Source: Staphylococcus sp. M0911
Lineage (GTDB): Bacteria > Bacillota > Bacilli > Staphylococcales > Staphylococcaceae
Direction of reading: 5' to 3'
NCBI RefSeq assembly: GCF_003491325.1
Contig: NZ_CP022881.1
Location: forward strand, 186,001-250,000
DNA: 64,000 bases
Shown: in pieces, positions 8,554 through 17,636 of the stretch
Layout of the letters: every line of letters begins with the position of its first letter
How positions within the stretch are numbered: position 1 is the first letter of the stretch
Program-made: the position numbers and the translations under genes
The notes under the pieces: model-generated
The model's database searches: none
Told to the model about the DNA's origin: nothing
The model's input: only the letters and a program-made list of their open reading frames with translations

Positions 8554-8727
8554 TTAACTATGATTGTCTTTAAACGCTCTAACAAAATAATAAATACTAA
8601 TACATGCGATAATAAGAAATGGAATAAATACAGATAAACTAAAACCATGGATAATATTCCAAACAATCATGACAATAGCTAATAAACAGACAATCACACA
8701 CGCTAACATTTCAATTTTACGTAGCAT
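8554..8727 (-). CDS. Small membrane protein, 57 aa
   Basis: A short gene that reads MLRKIEMLACVIVCLLAIV and then a second hydrophobic stretch (FSLSVFIPFLIIACISIYYF) with a charged tail RAFKDNHS. The Shine-Dalgarno GGAGG lies nine bases before ATG 8727 and an intrinsic terminator follows. Two-span topology is predicted. It overlaps a longer same-strand ORF in another frame that lacks a ribosome site and is not real. Function unknown; it lies divergent to the response regulator operon. Confidence 0.65.
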   Translation of the reverse strand: MLRKIEMLACVIVCLLAIVMIVWNIIHGFSLSVFIPFLIIACISIYYFVRAFKDNHS

Positions 8728-8878
8728 GATGTATAACCTCCAATGTATTTAAAACATGGTATTGTAAATATATAATGATTCTAATAGTTTAATTATAAAG
8801 TAATTTATAATGTTGTTAAAATAATTAAATATGAAAGATTACTCATTAAAAAGTTATAAGGAAAAGGTAGGTCTTAAT

Positions 8879-9547
8879 ATGTCATATAACGCATTAATCG
8901 TTGAAGATGATATAGATATAGCACATATTTTATCTTTAACTCTTACAAAGATGACGGTACATACAACTATTAATTATTCAGGTCAAGAAGCGCTTCAAAC
9001 ATTAAAAAATAATCAGTTTGATTTAGTGATTTTAGATTTGATGTTACCAGAATTAAGTGGTGAAGAATTGCTCCCATATATAAAAGAAAATACATATAGC
9101 AAAGTTATAGTTATATCTGCTAAGACTGATGTAGAAGAAAAAGTAAAACTATTAGATTTAGGTGCAGATGATTATATGACTAAGCCATTCGATGCTAAAG
9201 AAGTAACAGCTCGTGTTTCAGTTCAACTGAGAAATTTAGATAACAAACCTCAAATGGAGCAACTTAAATGGAAAAATCTTACTTTGGACATTAGTAAGTA
9301 TCAAATGTTCTATAAAGATACTGAAATTAATTTAACTAATTCAGAGTTCGAGATTATGAAGTTGTTAATGCAATATCCTGAGAAGGCATTTTCAAAGCAA
9401 AAGATTTATGAATCCATACAAGGTATTTATTTAGGTGATGACAATACCATCAATGTACATATATCTAATATTAGAAAGAAGATAGCGCTGCATACAACTG
9501 AAACATATATACAAACAGTGTGGGGGATTGGGTTTATGTTGATCTAA
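8879..9547 (+). CDS. OmpR-family response regulator
   Basis: A 222-residue two-domain regulator. The receiver domain has the acidic pair VEDD near residues 8-11, the phospho-acceptor Asp53 in LVILDLMLPE and the Lys of MTKPFDAKEV. The C-terminal half is a winged-helix domain (INLTNSEFEIMKLLM, then NVHISNIRKKI). ATG 8879 is preferred because the protein begins MSYNALIVEDD there; the longer ORF from 8831 adds 16 residues atypical of the family. It starts a four-gene unit with an ABC ATPase, a permease and a sensor kinase, so it probably controls the transporter. Confidence 0.88.
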   Translation: MSYNALIVEDDIDIAHILSLTLTKMTVHTTINYSGQEALQTLKNNQFDLVILDLMLPELSGEELLPYIKENTYSKVIVISAKTDVEEKVKLLDLGADDYMTKPFDAKEVTARVSVQLRNLDNKPQMEQLKWKNLTLDISKYQMFYKDTEINLTNSEFEIMKLLMQYPEKAFSKQKIYESIQGIYLGDDNTINVHISNIRKKIALHTTETYIQTVWGIGFMLI

Positions 9548-9561
9548 AATCTTTATGATTT

Positions 9562-9592
9562 CTTAATATTTTACTTAAAGGAACTTAAGGAA
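9562..9592 (+). promoter_or_regulatory. CTTAA direct repeats before the ABC transporter genes (candidate regulator site)
   Basis: In the 90-base gap between the response regulator and the ATPase gene, ACTTAAAGGA (9573-9582) and ACTTAAGGAA (9583-9592) are direct repeats with exact 10-base spacing, with another CTTAA at 9562. OmpR-family regulators bind such helical-phase repeats. This is an inference from spacing. Confidence 0.4.
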
Positions 9593-9636
9593 TATTTCGT
9601 TATGTTAAGTGTAAGAATAGCGAAGGAGATGATTAA

Positions 9637-10545
9637 ATGAATCCAGTCTTACAAACAAAGCAATTATCTAAAAAGTTTAAACATGACTATGGGTTACAAC
9701 CTACCGATTTCAATCTTTATGAAGGAGAAATATGCGCGATTATCGGACGAAATGGCGCAGGTAAATCGACGTTATTTAAATTAATTGCGAATCAAATTCA
9801 TCCTACGAGTGGTAGTATCAAATTGTTTGGAGAAGATGGCTATAATATTAATAATCAGGGGCGAAAAAGAGTGGGATTTATGATTGAAACACCAGAATTT
9901 ATATCTAATTTTACTGCTTATCAAAATCTATACTATTTTAGTATTCAACGTGGTGTTACGAACAATGAAAAAATAGAAGAAGTATTAACGCTAGTGGGTT
10001 TGAAGAATGCCACTAAAAAGGTAAAGCAATATTCATTAGGAATGAAGCAAAGGCTTGGTATAGCTTTGGCTTTATTGACAGGGCCAGATATATTAGTACT
10101 AGATGAACCGATTAATGGATTAGATGCACAAGGTATTAAACGTTTTCGAGATTTAATTTTAAAATTAAACGAAGAAAATGGAATTACAATATTAATATCT
10201 AGCCATATTTTAAATGAACTACAACAGCTTGCGTATCGATTTGTATTCATTGAAAAGGGTGAAATTATTGAAGATATAAGCAAAGAACAAATGCTCAGTA
10301 AAGGGAAGCGTCAATTGATAATAAAAGTTGATAAACCTGAAAGCGCAGTAAGAATATTAGAAGAACATATTGAAAATATTAAATATAAAGTATTGCATAA
10401 TAAAGAAATTGTTGTAGAACCACCCAATATAGAAAGTAGTGATATTAATCAGTTACTACTTAATAATAATATCGCAGTTGAAGAATTCAAGATTGAAACA
10501 ACGAATTTGGAAGATTATTTCTTGAATAAGGGAGTGGAAAAATAG
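9637..10545 (+). CDS. ABC transporter ATP-binding protein (lantibiotic/bacitracin-type)
   Basis: A 302-residue ATPase with Walker A IGRNGAGKSTLFK near residue 38, signature YSLGMKQRLGIALAL near 132 and Walker B ILVLDEPINGLDAQG near 151. The C-terminal 80 residues form the extra domain typical of BcrA/CcmA-like multidrug and lantibiotic-immunity ATPases. The permease follows after one base, so the two subunits are translationally coupled. Being embedded between a response regulator and its kinase, it most likely exports or detoxifies a membrane-active peptide. The substrate is not deducible. Confidence 0.88.
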   Translation: MNPVLQTKQLSKKFKHDYGLQPTDFNLYEGEICAIIGRNGAGKSTLFKLIANQIHPTSGSIKLFGEDGYNINNQGRKRVGFMIETPEFISNFTAYQNLYYFSIQRGVTNNEKIEEVLTLVGLKNATKKVKQYSLGMKQRLGIALALLTGPDILVLDEPINGLDAQGIKRFRDLILKLNEENGITILISSHILNELQQLAYRFVFIEKGEIIEDISKEQMLSKGKRQLIIKVDKPESAVRILEEHIENIKYKVLHNKEIVVEPPNIESSDINQLLLNNNIAVEEFKIETTNLEDYFLNKGVEK

Positions 10546-10546
10546 C

Positions 10547-11302
10547 ATGATTAATTATATGAAAAGTGAGCTTTATAGAATATTTCATAGTAAAGGATTA
10601 TATATATACTTAATTGTTTGTAATGTTCTAATGATACTTGCGGCACTCACATTATGTTATTTTGATAAAACGGAAAATAATTTTCCTTATGGTAATGCTA
10701 AGTTTTTCTATACTAATGTGATTACAGCTGGATTACTCATCTTGGTTATTGGTGCATCCATGAACATGTTAGTGAATAGTAAGCAAAACAAAGCTTTAAA
10801 TAAAATTTCAATTTCTTTTGATACAGCAGTTTCATCAATTTATTGGGGCAAATTTATAGTTTATATCCTGAGTTTCTCAGTTTTATCTCTTATTAGTACT
10901 GCTGTAACAGTTATATTAGGTATCACATTATTTGATTTTGATCAAACAGCACTCACGAATTATTTAATAGCGTTAGTTAATATGGCCCCTATTGTATTTG
11001 GTGGTCTCGCTCTAGCCCATGCTATTAATAGTTTTAAAGCTAATCTTGCAATAGTTATCATTATTATTAGTATTTTTTACTATCAATCTGCAATGATATT
11101 ACAAGTATTGACGATGATCAGTCATAAATTTGATGTTATTTATGATAATTCTCCAACAGAGCTATTTAATCAAAACTTTAAAGCATTTATGCAGGAGTCA
11201 AGTCAGTTTGGGATTCATTATTGGTTAATAGGTGTATTATTAGGATTGATGTTTTTAATGGTAGGTTATTTAATTTATAGAAATAAAGAGTTTATAGACT
11301 AA
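10547..11302 (+). CDS. ABC-2 type permease subunit
   Basis: A 251-residue membrane protein with six predicted spans (for example LYIYLIVCNVLMILAALTLC near residue 18 and WLIGVLLGLMFLMVGYLIY near the end). This is the usual size for partners of BcrA-like ATPases. It is cotranscribed with the ATPase (one-base gap) and the sensor kinase (17-base gap). A drug/bacteriocin export role follows from context only. Confidence 0.82.
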   Translation: MINYMKSELYRIFHSKGLYIYLIVCNVLMILAALTLCYFDKTENNFPYGNAKFFYTNVITAGLLILVIGASMNMLVNSKQNKALNKISISFDTAVSSIYWGKFIVYILSFSVLSLISTAVTVILGITLFDFDQTALTNYLIALVNMAPIVFGGLALAHAINSFKANLAIVIIIISIFYYQSAMILQVLTMISHKFDVIYDNSPTELFNQNFKAFMQESSQFGIHYWLIGVLLGLMFLMVGYLIYRNKEFID

Positions 11303-11319
11303 TTTAAGGAAGTTATTAA

Positions 11320-12228
11320 ATGATAATCAGTATGATATTAGCACTCATTCTTGTTGTTATAATTTATAAATATTTATTGTTGAAATATGATATGACTCAA
11401 TTAACGAAACAATTAAAATATATAAAACATCATATTAATTCGAATCAAATTATTCGAACTAATACTCATCATAAACACTCAGTTAACCTGATTAATGAAA
11501 TCAATGACGTGTTAAATGCAAAGAGAAAAGAAGTTGTGAAATATAAGCAACAGGAATTACTGTTAAATCAAGAGATTACCAATATATCTCATGATATTCG
11601 AACACCTTTAACAGCTATTAAAGGATATGCTAACTTAATGCAAGAGATTGAAACGATAGATGAAATCAATCGTTATGCTAAGGTGATTAATAGTAAAACA
11701 GATAACCTTATCAATATGGTGGATCTATTTCATGAAATGACTAAATTAAATTCAGGAGATTATGCTTTAAATATACAAGAAATTAATATTGATGAATGTT
11801 TAAAAGAACAATTTTTATCGTATTTCAACCAATTTGATAACAAGTCTATTAATGTATTATTTAATGAGGATGGTACGCACTTAGTCAAAGCTGATCGAGT
11901 ATGTTTAGAACGGATTATCAATAATTTAATATCAAATATTCTTAAATATGGTAAGACATATGCGAAAATTAAAGTTTTCGATAACAAAGACAGGGTGCTT
12001 ATTGAAATACAAAATGATACTGATGAACCATTAAGTGATGGTGATCAAACTAACTTATTCAAAAGATCTCAAACACTTGATGCCAGTAGACATAATGGTA
12101 GTACGGGATTAGGTTTATACATGGTTAAGCGATTAGTAGAAGTACAGAATGGTAGAATTACAGCTGCTTACCAAAATAATCAGTTCAATATATCTATTGA
12201 ATTGCCAAGAGTAAATAGACAAAAATAA
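11320..12228 (+). CDS. Sensor histidine kinase with minimal N-terminus
   Basis: A 302-residue kinase. Only one short membrane segment (residues 1-21) precedes a cytoplasmic linker, and there is no extracellular sensor loop. The phospho-acceptor His91 lies in NISHDIRTPLTAIKGYANLM; the ATP-binding domain shows NNLISNILKYG near residue 202 and GSTGLGLYMVKRL near 265. Kinases of this shape usually depend on the adjacent ABC transporter to sense the drug. It is the last gene of the regulator-transporter unit, ending at a terminator. Confidence 0.85.
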   Translation: MIISMILALILVVIIYKYLLLKYDMTQLTKQLKYIKHHINSNQIIRTNTHHKHSVNLINEINDVLNAKRKEVVKYKQQELLLNQEITNISHDIRTPLTAIKGYANLMQEIETIDEINRYAKVINSKTDNLINMVDLFHEMTKLNSGDYALNIQEINIDECLKEQFLSYFNQFDNKSINVLFNEDGTHLVKADRVCLERIINNLISNILKYGKTYAKIKVFDNKDRVLIEIQNDTDEPLSDGDQTNLFKRSQTLDASRHNGSTGLGLYMVKRLVEVQNGRITAAYQNNQFNISIELPRVNRQK

Positions 12229-12252
12229 TGATAAGATGTCAAAATAAATTAA

Positions 12253-12290
12253 AACCTGTTCTCAACAATGTCGTTGGGAACAGGTTTGTT
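12253..12290. terminator. Bidirectional terminator, copy A of a duplicated hairpin
   Basis: AACCTGTTCTCAAC / GTTGGGAACAGGTT forms a 14-bp stem. A second copy differing by two loop bases is at 14567-14600. It separates the converging sensor kinase and TIM-barrel-like genes. Confidence 0.85.
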
Positions 12291-12295
12291 ATTGT

Positions 12296-12973
12296 TTAAA
12301 TAATTTTTTCTTTATCCATGTATTCATGTACTTTGTTGATTTGTTCAAAAAATGAGCCATCAAATCTGTTATCGAAGAAAGCACTACCTATAGTGAAGGA
12401 CCATGGTGACGCATTTTTAATAAGATCTAATTTATCGTAATTATCAATACTACCAGCTACGCATACAGGTCCGTTTACATTTTTAACAAACGTTGTAATT
12501 AATTCATCAGCATCACCAATATATCGATAACCTAATAAATCTATGCCATATACACCTTTGTTTAAATAGTCATTGGCTTCTTGTACCATATCATCAATGT
12601 CTCCCTCTAATAGGGAAGGTCTGCCACTAATTTTTCCAACGAATGGCATATATTTTAAATTATTTAATTTACAGAAATTATGAATAGAATCAAAATATGT
12701 TGTCCCCATTAAAATGTCGCAACCACATTCAGCTGCAATCTGCGCCCCTTGTAATCCCTTTTCTTCATCGTATTCTACAACTTCTAAAAATGTAGTCTTA
12801 CCATATGATTTCATATAAGCATAAAGTTGTTTCATTTCGTCTTTAGGTATGCCTTGTTCTTTAAATCCCCAAAATTTAGCTTGTGAATATTTACATGATT
12901 CAAAAATATCTGATGCATTTTTTACTGTAAAATCATTATGAGTCAACATAACTGTAAGTTCGCTTCTATTCAT
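12296..12973 (-). CDS. TIM-barrel-like protein of unknown function
   Basis: A 225-residue soluble protein. Near the C-terminus VCVAGSIDNYDKL and FTIGSAFFDNRF look like the two phosphate-binding turns of strands 7 and 8 in phosphate-binding TIM barrels; FLEVVEYDEE and DILMGTTYFDS fit intermediate strands. It resembles uncharacterised proteins of lactobacilli and staphylococci. Its Shine-Dalgarno is GGGAG. It is transcribed alone, divergent from the HAD-VanW gene, inside the segment bounded by the duplicated terminators. A sugar-phosphate aldolase or isomerase role is possible but unproven. Confidence 0.5.
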   Translation of the reverse strand: MNRSELTVMLTHNDFTVKNASDIFESCKYSQAKFWGFKEQGIPKDEMKQLYAYMKSYGKTTFLEVVEYDEEKGLQGAQIAAECGCDILMGTTYFDSIHNFCKLNNLKYMPFVGKISGRPSLLEGDIDDMVQEANDYLNKGVYGIDLLGYRYIGDADELITTFVKNVNGPVCVAGSIDNYDKLDLIKNASPWSFTIGSAFFDNRFDGSFFEQINKVHEYMDKEKII

Positions 12974-13186
12974 TTTATTTCTCCCACCATTTATTTATTA
13001 ACTATATTAATATTTGTTATTTTAATGTTAATTCTAGGAAATAAAAAGTATTATTTTTAATAAAAAACAATATTTACATATAATATTAGATTGACTTACA
13101 AAAGAGTGTCGATTATCATTTGTTGTGTTATTATTAAAATGTATTGCAATATAAAAATGAAATAATTATTAGTGAGGTTGAAAATA

Positions 13187-14552
13187 TTGAATCTTTTATT
13201 TCCATCAGTATATTTAGATAGTGTTTATGCGATAGATTATGAAAAAGTTAAAGAATTGGGCTATAAAGCTATTATTTTTGACATAGACAGTACTTTAGTC
13301 CCTCATGGTGATGACACAACTGACCAAGTAGATGAATTATTTGCACACATTCACGATGTAGGATTAAAAACATTGTTATTATCTAACAATAGCGATGAAC
13401 GAATTGCGCTTTTTAACAGAAATATTCAAACTTTATATATCCCTATGGCGAATAAACCTCACAAACCTAATTTTTTAAAAGCTATTGATATGTTAGGTGT
13501 TAATCGCTCTGAAGTTTTACTTGTTGGTGATCAAATATTTACAGATGTTTTAGGGGCAAATTTATGTGGCATTGACAATGTATTGGTTAAATTCTTAAAA
13601 CATAAAGAAGATATCAATATAGGGAAAAAACGCCAAGTAGAAAAACTCATTTTACAAGTTTATACACTTTTATATAAAAAGAGAAAGCATAGACTATCAG
13701 ATATAGTAGTAGGAGATTATAGAAAAATGGATAAAAAGAAAAAATTGTTCTGTGAAATTCATCCCGCTTTTTATGCGATTTCAGTACGCAAAGGTATATT
13801 GAAAAGACACGTTGATAATCTAAGACAAAAAACAAAGTTTGCTCGTACATTTAAAAAAGAACAATTGCCAAATGTGGTTCATAGTTATTCGACACACTTG
13901 ATTAAAAAAGGTAAAGATATTGATCCTGAATTACAATACAATAAAGCATATAATATTCAACTAGCCTCTTCTAAAATGGATGGGATTACAATAAAACCCG
14001 GGGAAGAATTTTCATTTTGGAAGCTAGTGGGTAAGATTAATAAGAAAAATGGTTATAAAGATGGCAGAGTCATTATAAATAACAAAGTACAACCAGGTAT
14101 GGGGGGGACTTTGTAATTTAGCCAATTCAATCAATTTACTTATACAACATAGTCCATTAGAAGTTACGGAATTACATACACATTCCGATGCTTTATCACC
14201 GGATCATGGCAAGCGAATACCATTCGGAACAGGCACGTCTATTACGTATAACTACATTGATTATCGTTTTAAAAATACAACGGATCAAACGGTTCAGATT
14301 AATTTATGGGTTGAAAACGAAACCTCTTATGCTGAGCTAAGAAGTGAAAAGCCGTTTCCAGTCAAATTCAATTTGATTGAAAGAGATCATCATTTTACTA
14401 AAGTAGATGGTAAATTTTATCGTAAGTCTAATATCTATAAAGAAACAATTGATAAGAAAACGAATAAAGTCATAAAAGAAGAGTTAGTATATAAGAACAA
14501 TTCTGAAGTATTGTTTGATTATGATTTAATACCGAAAGATTTAGTAGTATAA
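13187..14552 (+). pseudogene. HAD phosphatase (YqeG-like) - VanW domain fusion, frameshifted at poly-G
   Basis: The N-terminal ~165 residues are a HAD-IIIA phosphatase with the nucleophile motif FDIDSTLVPHG, LLSNNSD and VGDQIFTDVLGAN. The C-terminal ~230 residues are a VanW domain (IKPGEEFSFWKLVG, then after the break LCNLANSI and HSPLEVTELHTHSD). The frame is lost at seven G (14101-14107): as written it stops at 14116, while removing one G, or adding two, restores a protein of about 454 aa ending at 14552. TTG 13187 is preferred because GTGAGG lies nine bases upstream; a GTG at 13172 is also possible. VanW domains are linked to glycopeptide loci and cell-wall processes, without a proven reaction. 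Confidence 0.75.
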
Positions 14553-14566
14553 ATTAAACAAAATAA

Positions 14567-14604
14567 AACCTGTTCTCAACAGCGTCGTTGGGAACAGGTT
14601 TGTT
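14567..14604. terminator. Bidirectional terminator, copy B of the duplicated hairpin
   Basis: The same 14-bp stem as at 12253 with two changed loop bases, and the same downstream TTGTTATTGTT. It separates the HAD-VanW gene from the converging ABC ATPase gene. Confidence 0.85.
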
Positions 14605-14608
14605 ATTG

Positions 14609-15277
14609 TTATTGAGCTTGCAACACACCGTCTTGCATGTGATAGACTTTGTCGCAGAATTGGGTTAATCGCTCGTCGTGGGTAACGATAATGCATGTTT
14701 TGTTTCGTTGCTTTGTTTGATGTTCTAAGATTTTCATAACGGCCATCGCGTTGTCTGTATCTAACGAAGCAGTGGGTTCATCGGCCAATATGATTGATGG
14801 GTTAGTATAGATTGCTTTGGCAATGGCAACACGTTGCTTTTGACCACCTGATATTTCACTAGGGAGTTGGTTCTCTATTTCGGTGAGGCCTAATTGATTA
14901 AGTAAATCTTTATATTCATCTTTATTGAGTACATCTTTTTTATACTTTTTAAGTAACTGAAATTGTTGTTTAACCGTTAAAAATGGTACTAAATTAGTGG
15001 ATTGTAGAATAAATCCAATTTCTTGAATTCTAATACGGGCAAGGGCCTTTTGTTTTAATTGGGTAATATTTTGTTGATTAATCCATATGTCACCCGTAGT
15101 AGGTGTTTGTAATGCACCTGCCATTGTTAAAAAAGTGCTTTTCCCAGAACCAGATGGCCCTACAATGGCGATGAGTTCGCCTTGATTAAACGACAAATCA
15201 GTTGATTTAACAGCTTCTATCGTTTGGTTACCATCTTTAAATGATTTTGTGACAGCTTTAAATTGTAACATCTGCAT
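14609..15277 (-). CDS. ABC transporter ATP-binding protein (LolD/HrtA-like)
   Basis: A 222-residue ATPase: Walker A GPSGSGKSTFL near residue 40, signature LPSEISGGQKQRVAIAKAI near 138-156, Walker B IILADEPTASLD near 162. Size and sequence match the MacB/LolD/HrtA group that powers mechanotransmission-type permeases. The partner permease gene ends eight bases upstream, so the pair is an operon. HrtA exports excess haem in S. aureus; the partner here is not close enough to HrtB to claim that substrate. Confidence 0.85.
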   Translation of the reverse strand: MQMLQFKAVTKSFKDGNQTIEAVKSTDLSFNQGELIAIVGPSGSGKSTFLTMAGALQTPTTGDIWINQQNITQLKQKALARIRIQEIGFILQSTNLVPFLTVKQQFQLLKKYKKDVLNKDEYKDLLNQLGLTEIENQLPSEISGGQKQRVAIAKAIYTNPSIILADEPTASLDTDNAMAVMKILEHQTKQRNKTCIIVTHDERLTQFCDKVYHMQDGVLQAQ

Positions 15278-15285
15278 ACTCCTTT

Positions 15286-16335
15286 CTATCCAATTGCTTT
15301 CAATGGATCAATTTTTCTAATAGATAAGACTGAAAATAGACTTCCTAATAATGAAATAATGATGAGTACTACACCAAATATAAGTAGTGTAATCATATTA
15401 AACTGTATTGGAACAGCATCAGGCAGGATAGTGCTTGTTAATAATGTTAGTATCAGTCCAATTGCCGTACCAATCAGTGACAATATAAAGGTTTGTGCTA
15501 ATACCATTTTAGCTAGATAGGTATTGGTGAAGCCTTGTGCTTTTAAGACGCCGAATAGATTTGTCTTTTGTAGCGTCATGACATATAAGAACACACCGAT
15601 AACCGTTGCTGAAATCACAAATAGGAAAGAAATCATAAAGTTTAAAGTTAGATTTTGAGCTTTATAACCCGGTAAATTTTCAATAAATGCATTGATAGAT
15701 ACGCCTTCTAAATCACTATCGAGTTTATGATCTTTCCAATTTTTATCTTTCACGACAATGGCATTGGTTTTATCTTTTGATAGCGCTGGATTGATCTTTT
15801 CAATCGTTTTGTTATTAGAAAAAATCACTGGTGATGCATTGTACTTCGCACTTTCTGTAATACCTACGACCTTCAATTTTTCGTCTGATTGTGACAATGA
15901 TAATGTATCGCCAACTTTAAATCCTTTATCTTTAAGGGTTTGGTCAATCACCACTTCATTAGTCTTTTTTACTTGATGCCCGTCAACTAATTTTGGCACT
16001 AAAAATGAATGAGATGTCACACCGAAGAGTAAGGCATTTTCTTCTTTTTGTTTATTAGAAACGATGACACCTTGTTGTTTCAATGGTGTTGCTTGTTTGA
16101 AGTCGTCTTTCACTTTGGATTGATCAAATACAGATTGTTCTACAGTTTGATTGGCATCCTTATTTAAAATAATAGCGTCAGCATGCCACTTTTCAAGGCC
16201 TTCTGTATTCATTTTGATTAACCCATTTGCCAGTCCAGATAATAAAAATAGTAAATAGCTGATGAGTACTAAAATCCCAATAATTAAACTGAACTTAAGT
16301 TTGTTTCTTTTTATTTCATTCCAGGCTAAGAACAT
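15286..16335 (-). CDS. FtsX/MacB-type ABC permease (HrtB-like)
   Basis: A 349-residue permease with one N-terminal span (residues 14-37), a ~190-residue extracytoplasmic domain, and three C-terminal spans ending in the typical SIRKIDPLKAIG. This four-span layout is that of FtsX/HrtB/MacB permeases. It precedes its ATPase in one operon. Substrates of this class include haem, antimicrobial peptides and lipids. No regulator gene is adjacent. Confidence 0.82.
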   Translation of the reverse strand: MFLAWNEIKRNKLKFSLIIGILVLISYLLFLLSGLANGLIKMNTEGLEKWHADAIILNKDANQTVEQSVFDQSKVKDDFKQATPLKQQGVIVSNKQKEENALLFGVTSHSFLVPKLVDGHQVKKTNEVVIDQTLKDKGFKVGDTLSLSQSDEKLKVVGITESAKYNASPVIFSNNKTIEKINPALSKDKTNAIVVKDKNWKDHKLDSDLEGVSINAFIENLPGYKAQNLTLNFMISFLFVISATVIGVFLYVMTLQKTNLFGVLKAQGFTNTYLAKMVLAQTFILSLIGTAIGLILTLLTSTILPDAVPIQFNMITLLIFGVVLIIISLLGSLFSVLSIRKIDPLKAIG

Positions 16336-16545
16336 TAGGTTGTATCCTCCTTTGTAAATAGATAAGGCCGTTGTATAGCTTATCGTGATTAGATTACTTT
16401 AAGATACCATTTTTTACGCTTATTTCATAAAATTTTGGTTGATTTAAAATAATAACAAAACATTGGTAATATTCATATAATTAGTTGAATGTCATATAAC
16501 CTGTTATAATCAAAGCTCAAATAAGTTAACCTGAGGAGGTTAAAT

Positions 16546-17574
16546 ATGAATGAACAAGTCTTGGTCACAGGTGGTAGCGGGTTCTTAGGAATGCGTATCA
16601 TTAGTGAACTATTAAAAGATGGCTATGAGGTACGTACGACGTTACGTTCTTTAGATAAAAAGAAACAAGTAATTAAAACATTAAATGATCATCACATAAA
16701 AACTGAAAAGTTATCATTTGTAGAAGCGGATTTATCAAAGGATGAACATTGGAATGAAGCGATGAAAGATTGTAAATATGTATTGAGTGTCGCTTCACCA
16801 GTATTCTTTGATATTCCAGAAGATGAAACGGAAGTCATTAGACCAGCGATTGAAGGTATTCAACGAATTTTGAGAGCAGCGGAGAAAGCGAATGTGAAAC
16901 GTGTAGTGATGACGTCAAACTTTGGTGCTGTTGGTTTTAGTAATAAAGACCAATCTAGTATCACTACCGAAGAAAACTGGACAAACCAAGATGAACCGGG
17001 ATTGTCAGCTTATGAAAAATCTAAGTTATTAGCAGAGAAGGCGGCATGGGACTTTGTTAAGAATAAGGATAATGATTTAGAATTTGCGACGATTAATCCT
17101 GTAGCAATGTTAGGCCCATCATTAGATAGCCACGTATCGGGAAGTTTTAATATTATTAAAAATTTAGTCGACGGGTCATTAAAACGTGTGCCTAATATCC
17201 CATTAAATGTAGTTGATGTCAGAGATGTGGCGCGTTTACACATTTTAGCGATGACTACACCTGAGGCCAATAACCAACGATTTATCGCCACGGCAGACGG
17301 ACAAATTTCAATGCCAGAAATTGCCCAATTAATTAAACATCAACGTCCTGAATTAGCTACTCAAACATCTTCAAAGAAATTGCCTAATTTTGTATTAGGT
17401 TTAGGTGCGAAGTTTAATAAAGAGGCTAAAGAAGGTAAATTGTTACTTGATATGAATAGAAATGTAAGTAACGAACACGCTAAATCAATACTTGGTTGGC
17501 GCCCAATTGGAACACAAGAAGAGGCAATTCTAGAAGCGCTTGATAGTATGGCTAAATATAACTTGATTAAATAA
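16546..17574 (+). CDS. NAD(P)-dependent epimerase/dehydratase-family reductase
   Basis: A 342-residue extended short-chain dehydrogenase. The nucleotide-binding motif VTGGSGFLGMRI is at residues 7-18, and the catalytic YEKSK segment (YEKSKLLAEKAAW) is near 161. The overall profile is that of dihydroflavonol-4-reductase/aldehyde reductases, which reduce aldehydes or ketones with NADPH. The Shine-Dalgarno GAGGAGG lies before ATG 16546. It is monocistronic and converges on another reductase with a shared terminator. The physiological substrate is unknown. Confidence 0.83.
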   Translation: MNEQVLVTGGSGFLGMRIISELLKDGYEVRTTLRSLDKKKQVIKTLNDHHIKTEKLSFVEADLSKDEHWNEAMKDCKYVLSVASPVFFDIPEDETEVIRPAIEGIQRILRAAEKANVKRVVMTSNFGAVGFSNKDQSSITTEENWTNQDEPGLSAYEKSKLLAEKAAWDFVKNKDNDLEFATINPVAMLGPSLDSHVSGSFNIIKNLVDGSLKRVPNIPLNVVDVRDVARLHILAMTTPEANNQRFIATADGQISMPEIAQLIKHQRPELATQTSSKKLPNFVLGLGAKFNKEAKEGKLLLDMNRNVSNEHAKSILGWRPIGTQEEAILEALDSMAKYNLIK

Positions 17575-17580
17575 ATTAAA

Positions 17581-17624
17581 AAAGCAGTAGTAGGTCAGTG
17601 TTTAAAATGACTTACTACTGCTTT
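17581..17624. terminator. Shared terminator between two converging reductase genes
   Basis: AAAGCAGTAGTA-GTCA pairs with TGAC-TACTACTGCTTT, flanked by A and T runs, so it can work both ways. Confidence 0.85.
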
Positions 17625-17636
17625 TATGTTGTATAT

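Noticed and set aside
8388-8666. A 92-codon minus-strand ORF in front of the DUF4064-type gene
   Set aside because: It lacks a ribosome site, crosses a terminator hairpin, and overlaps the better-supported 57-aa membrane protein gene in another frame.
12253-14600. The two duplicated hairpins as ends of an insertion sequence
   Set aside because: They are in direct, not inverted, orientation and no transposase is between them; they look like duplicated terminators.
14609-16335. Calling the ABC pair hrtAB (haem exporter)
   Set aside because: Architecture fits, but the permease sequence differs strongly from HrtB and no hssRS genes are adjacent, so only the family is named.
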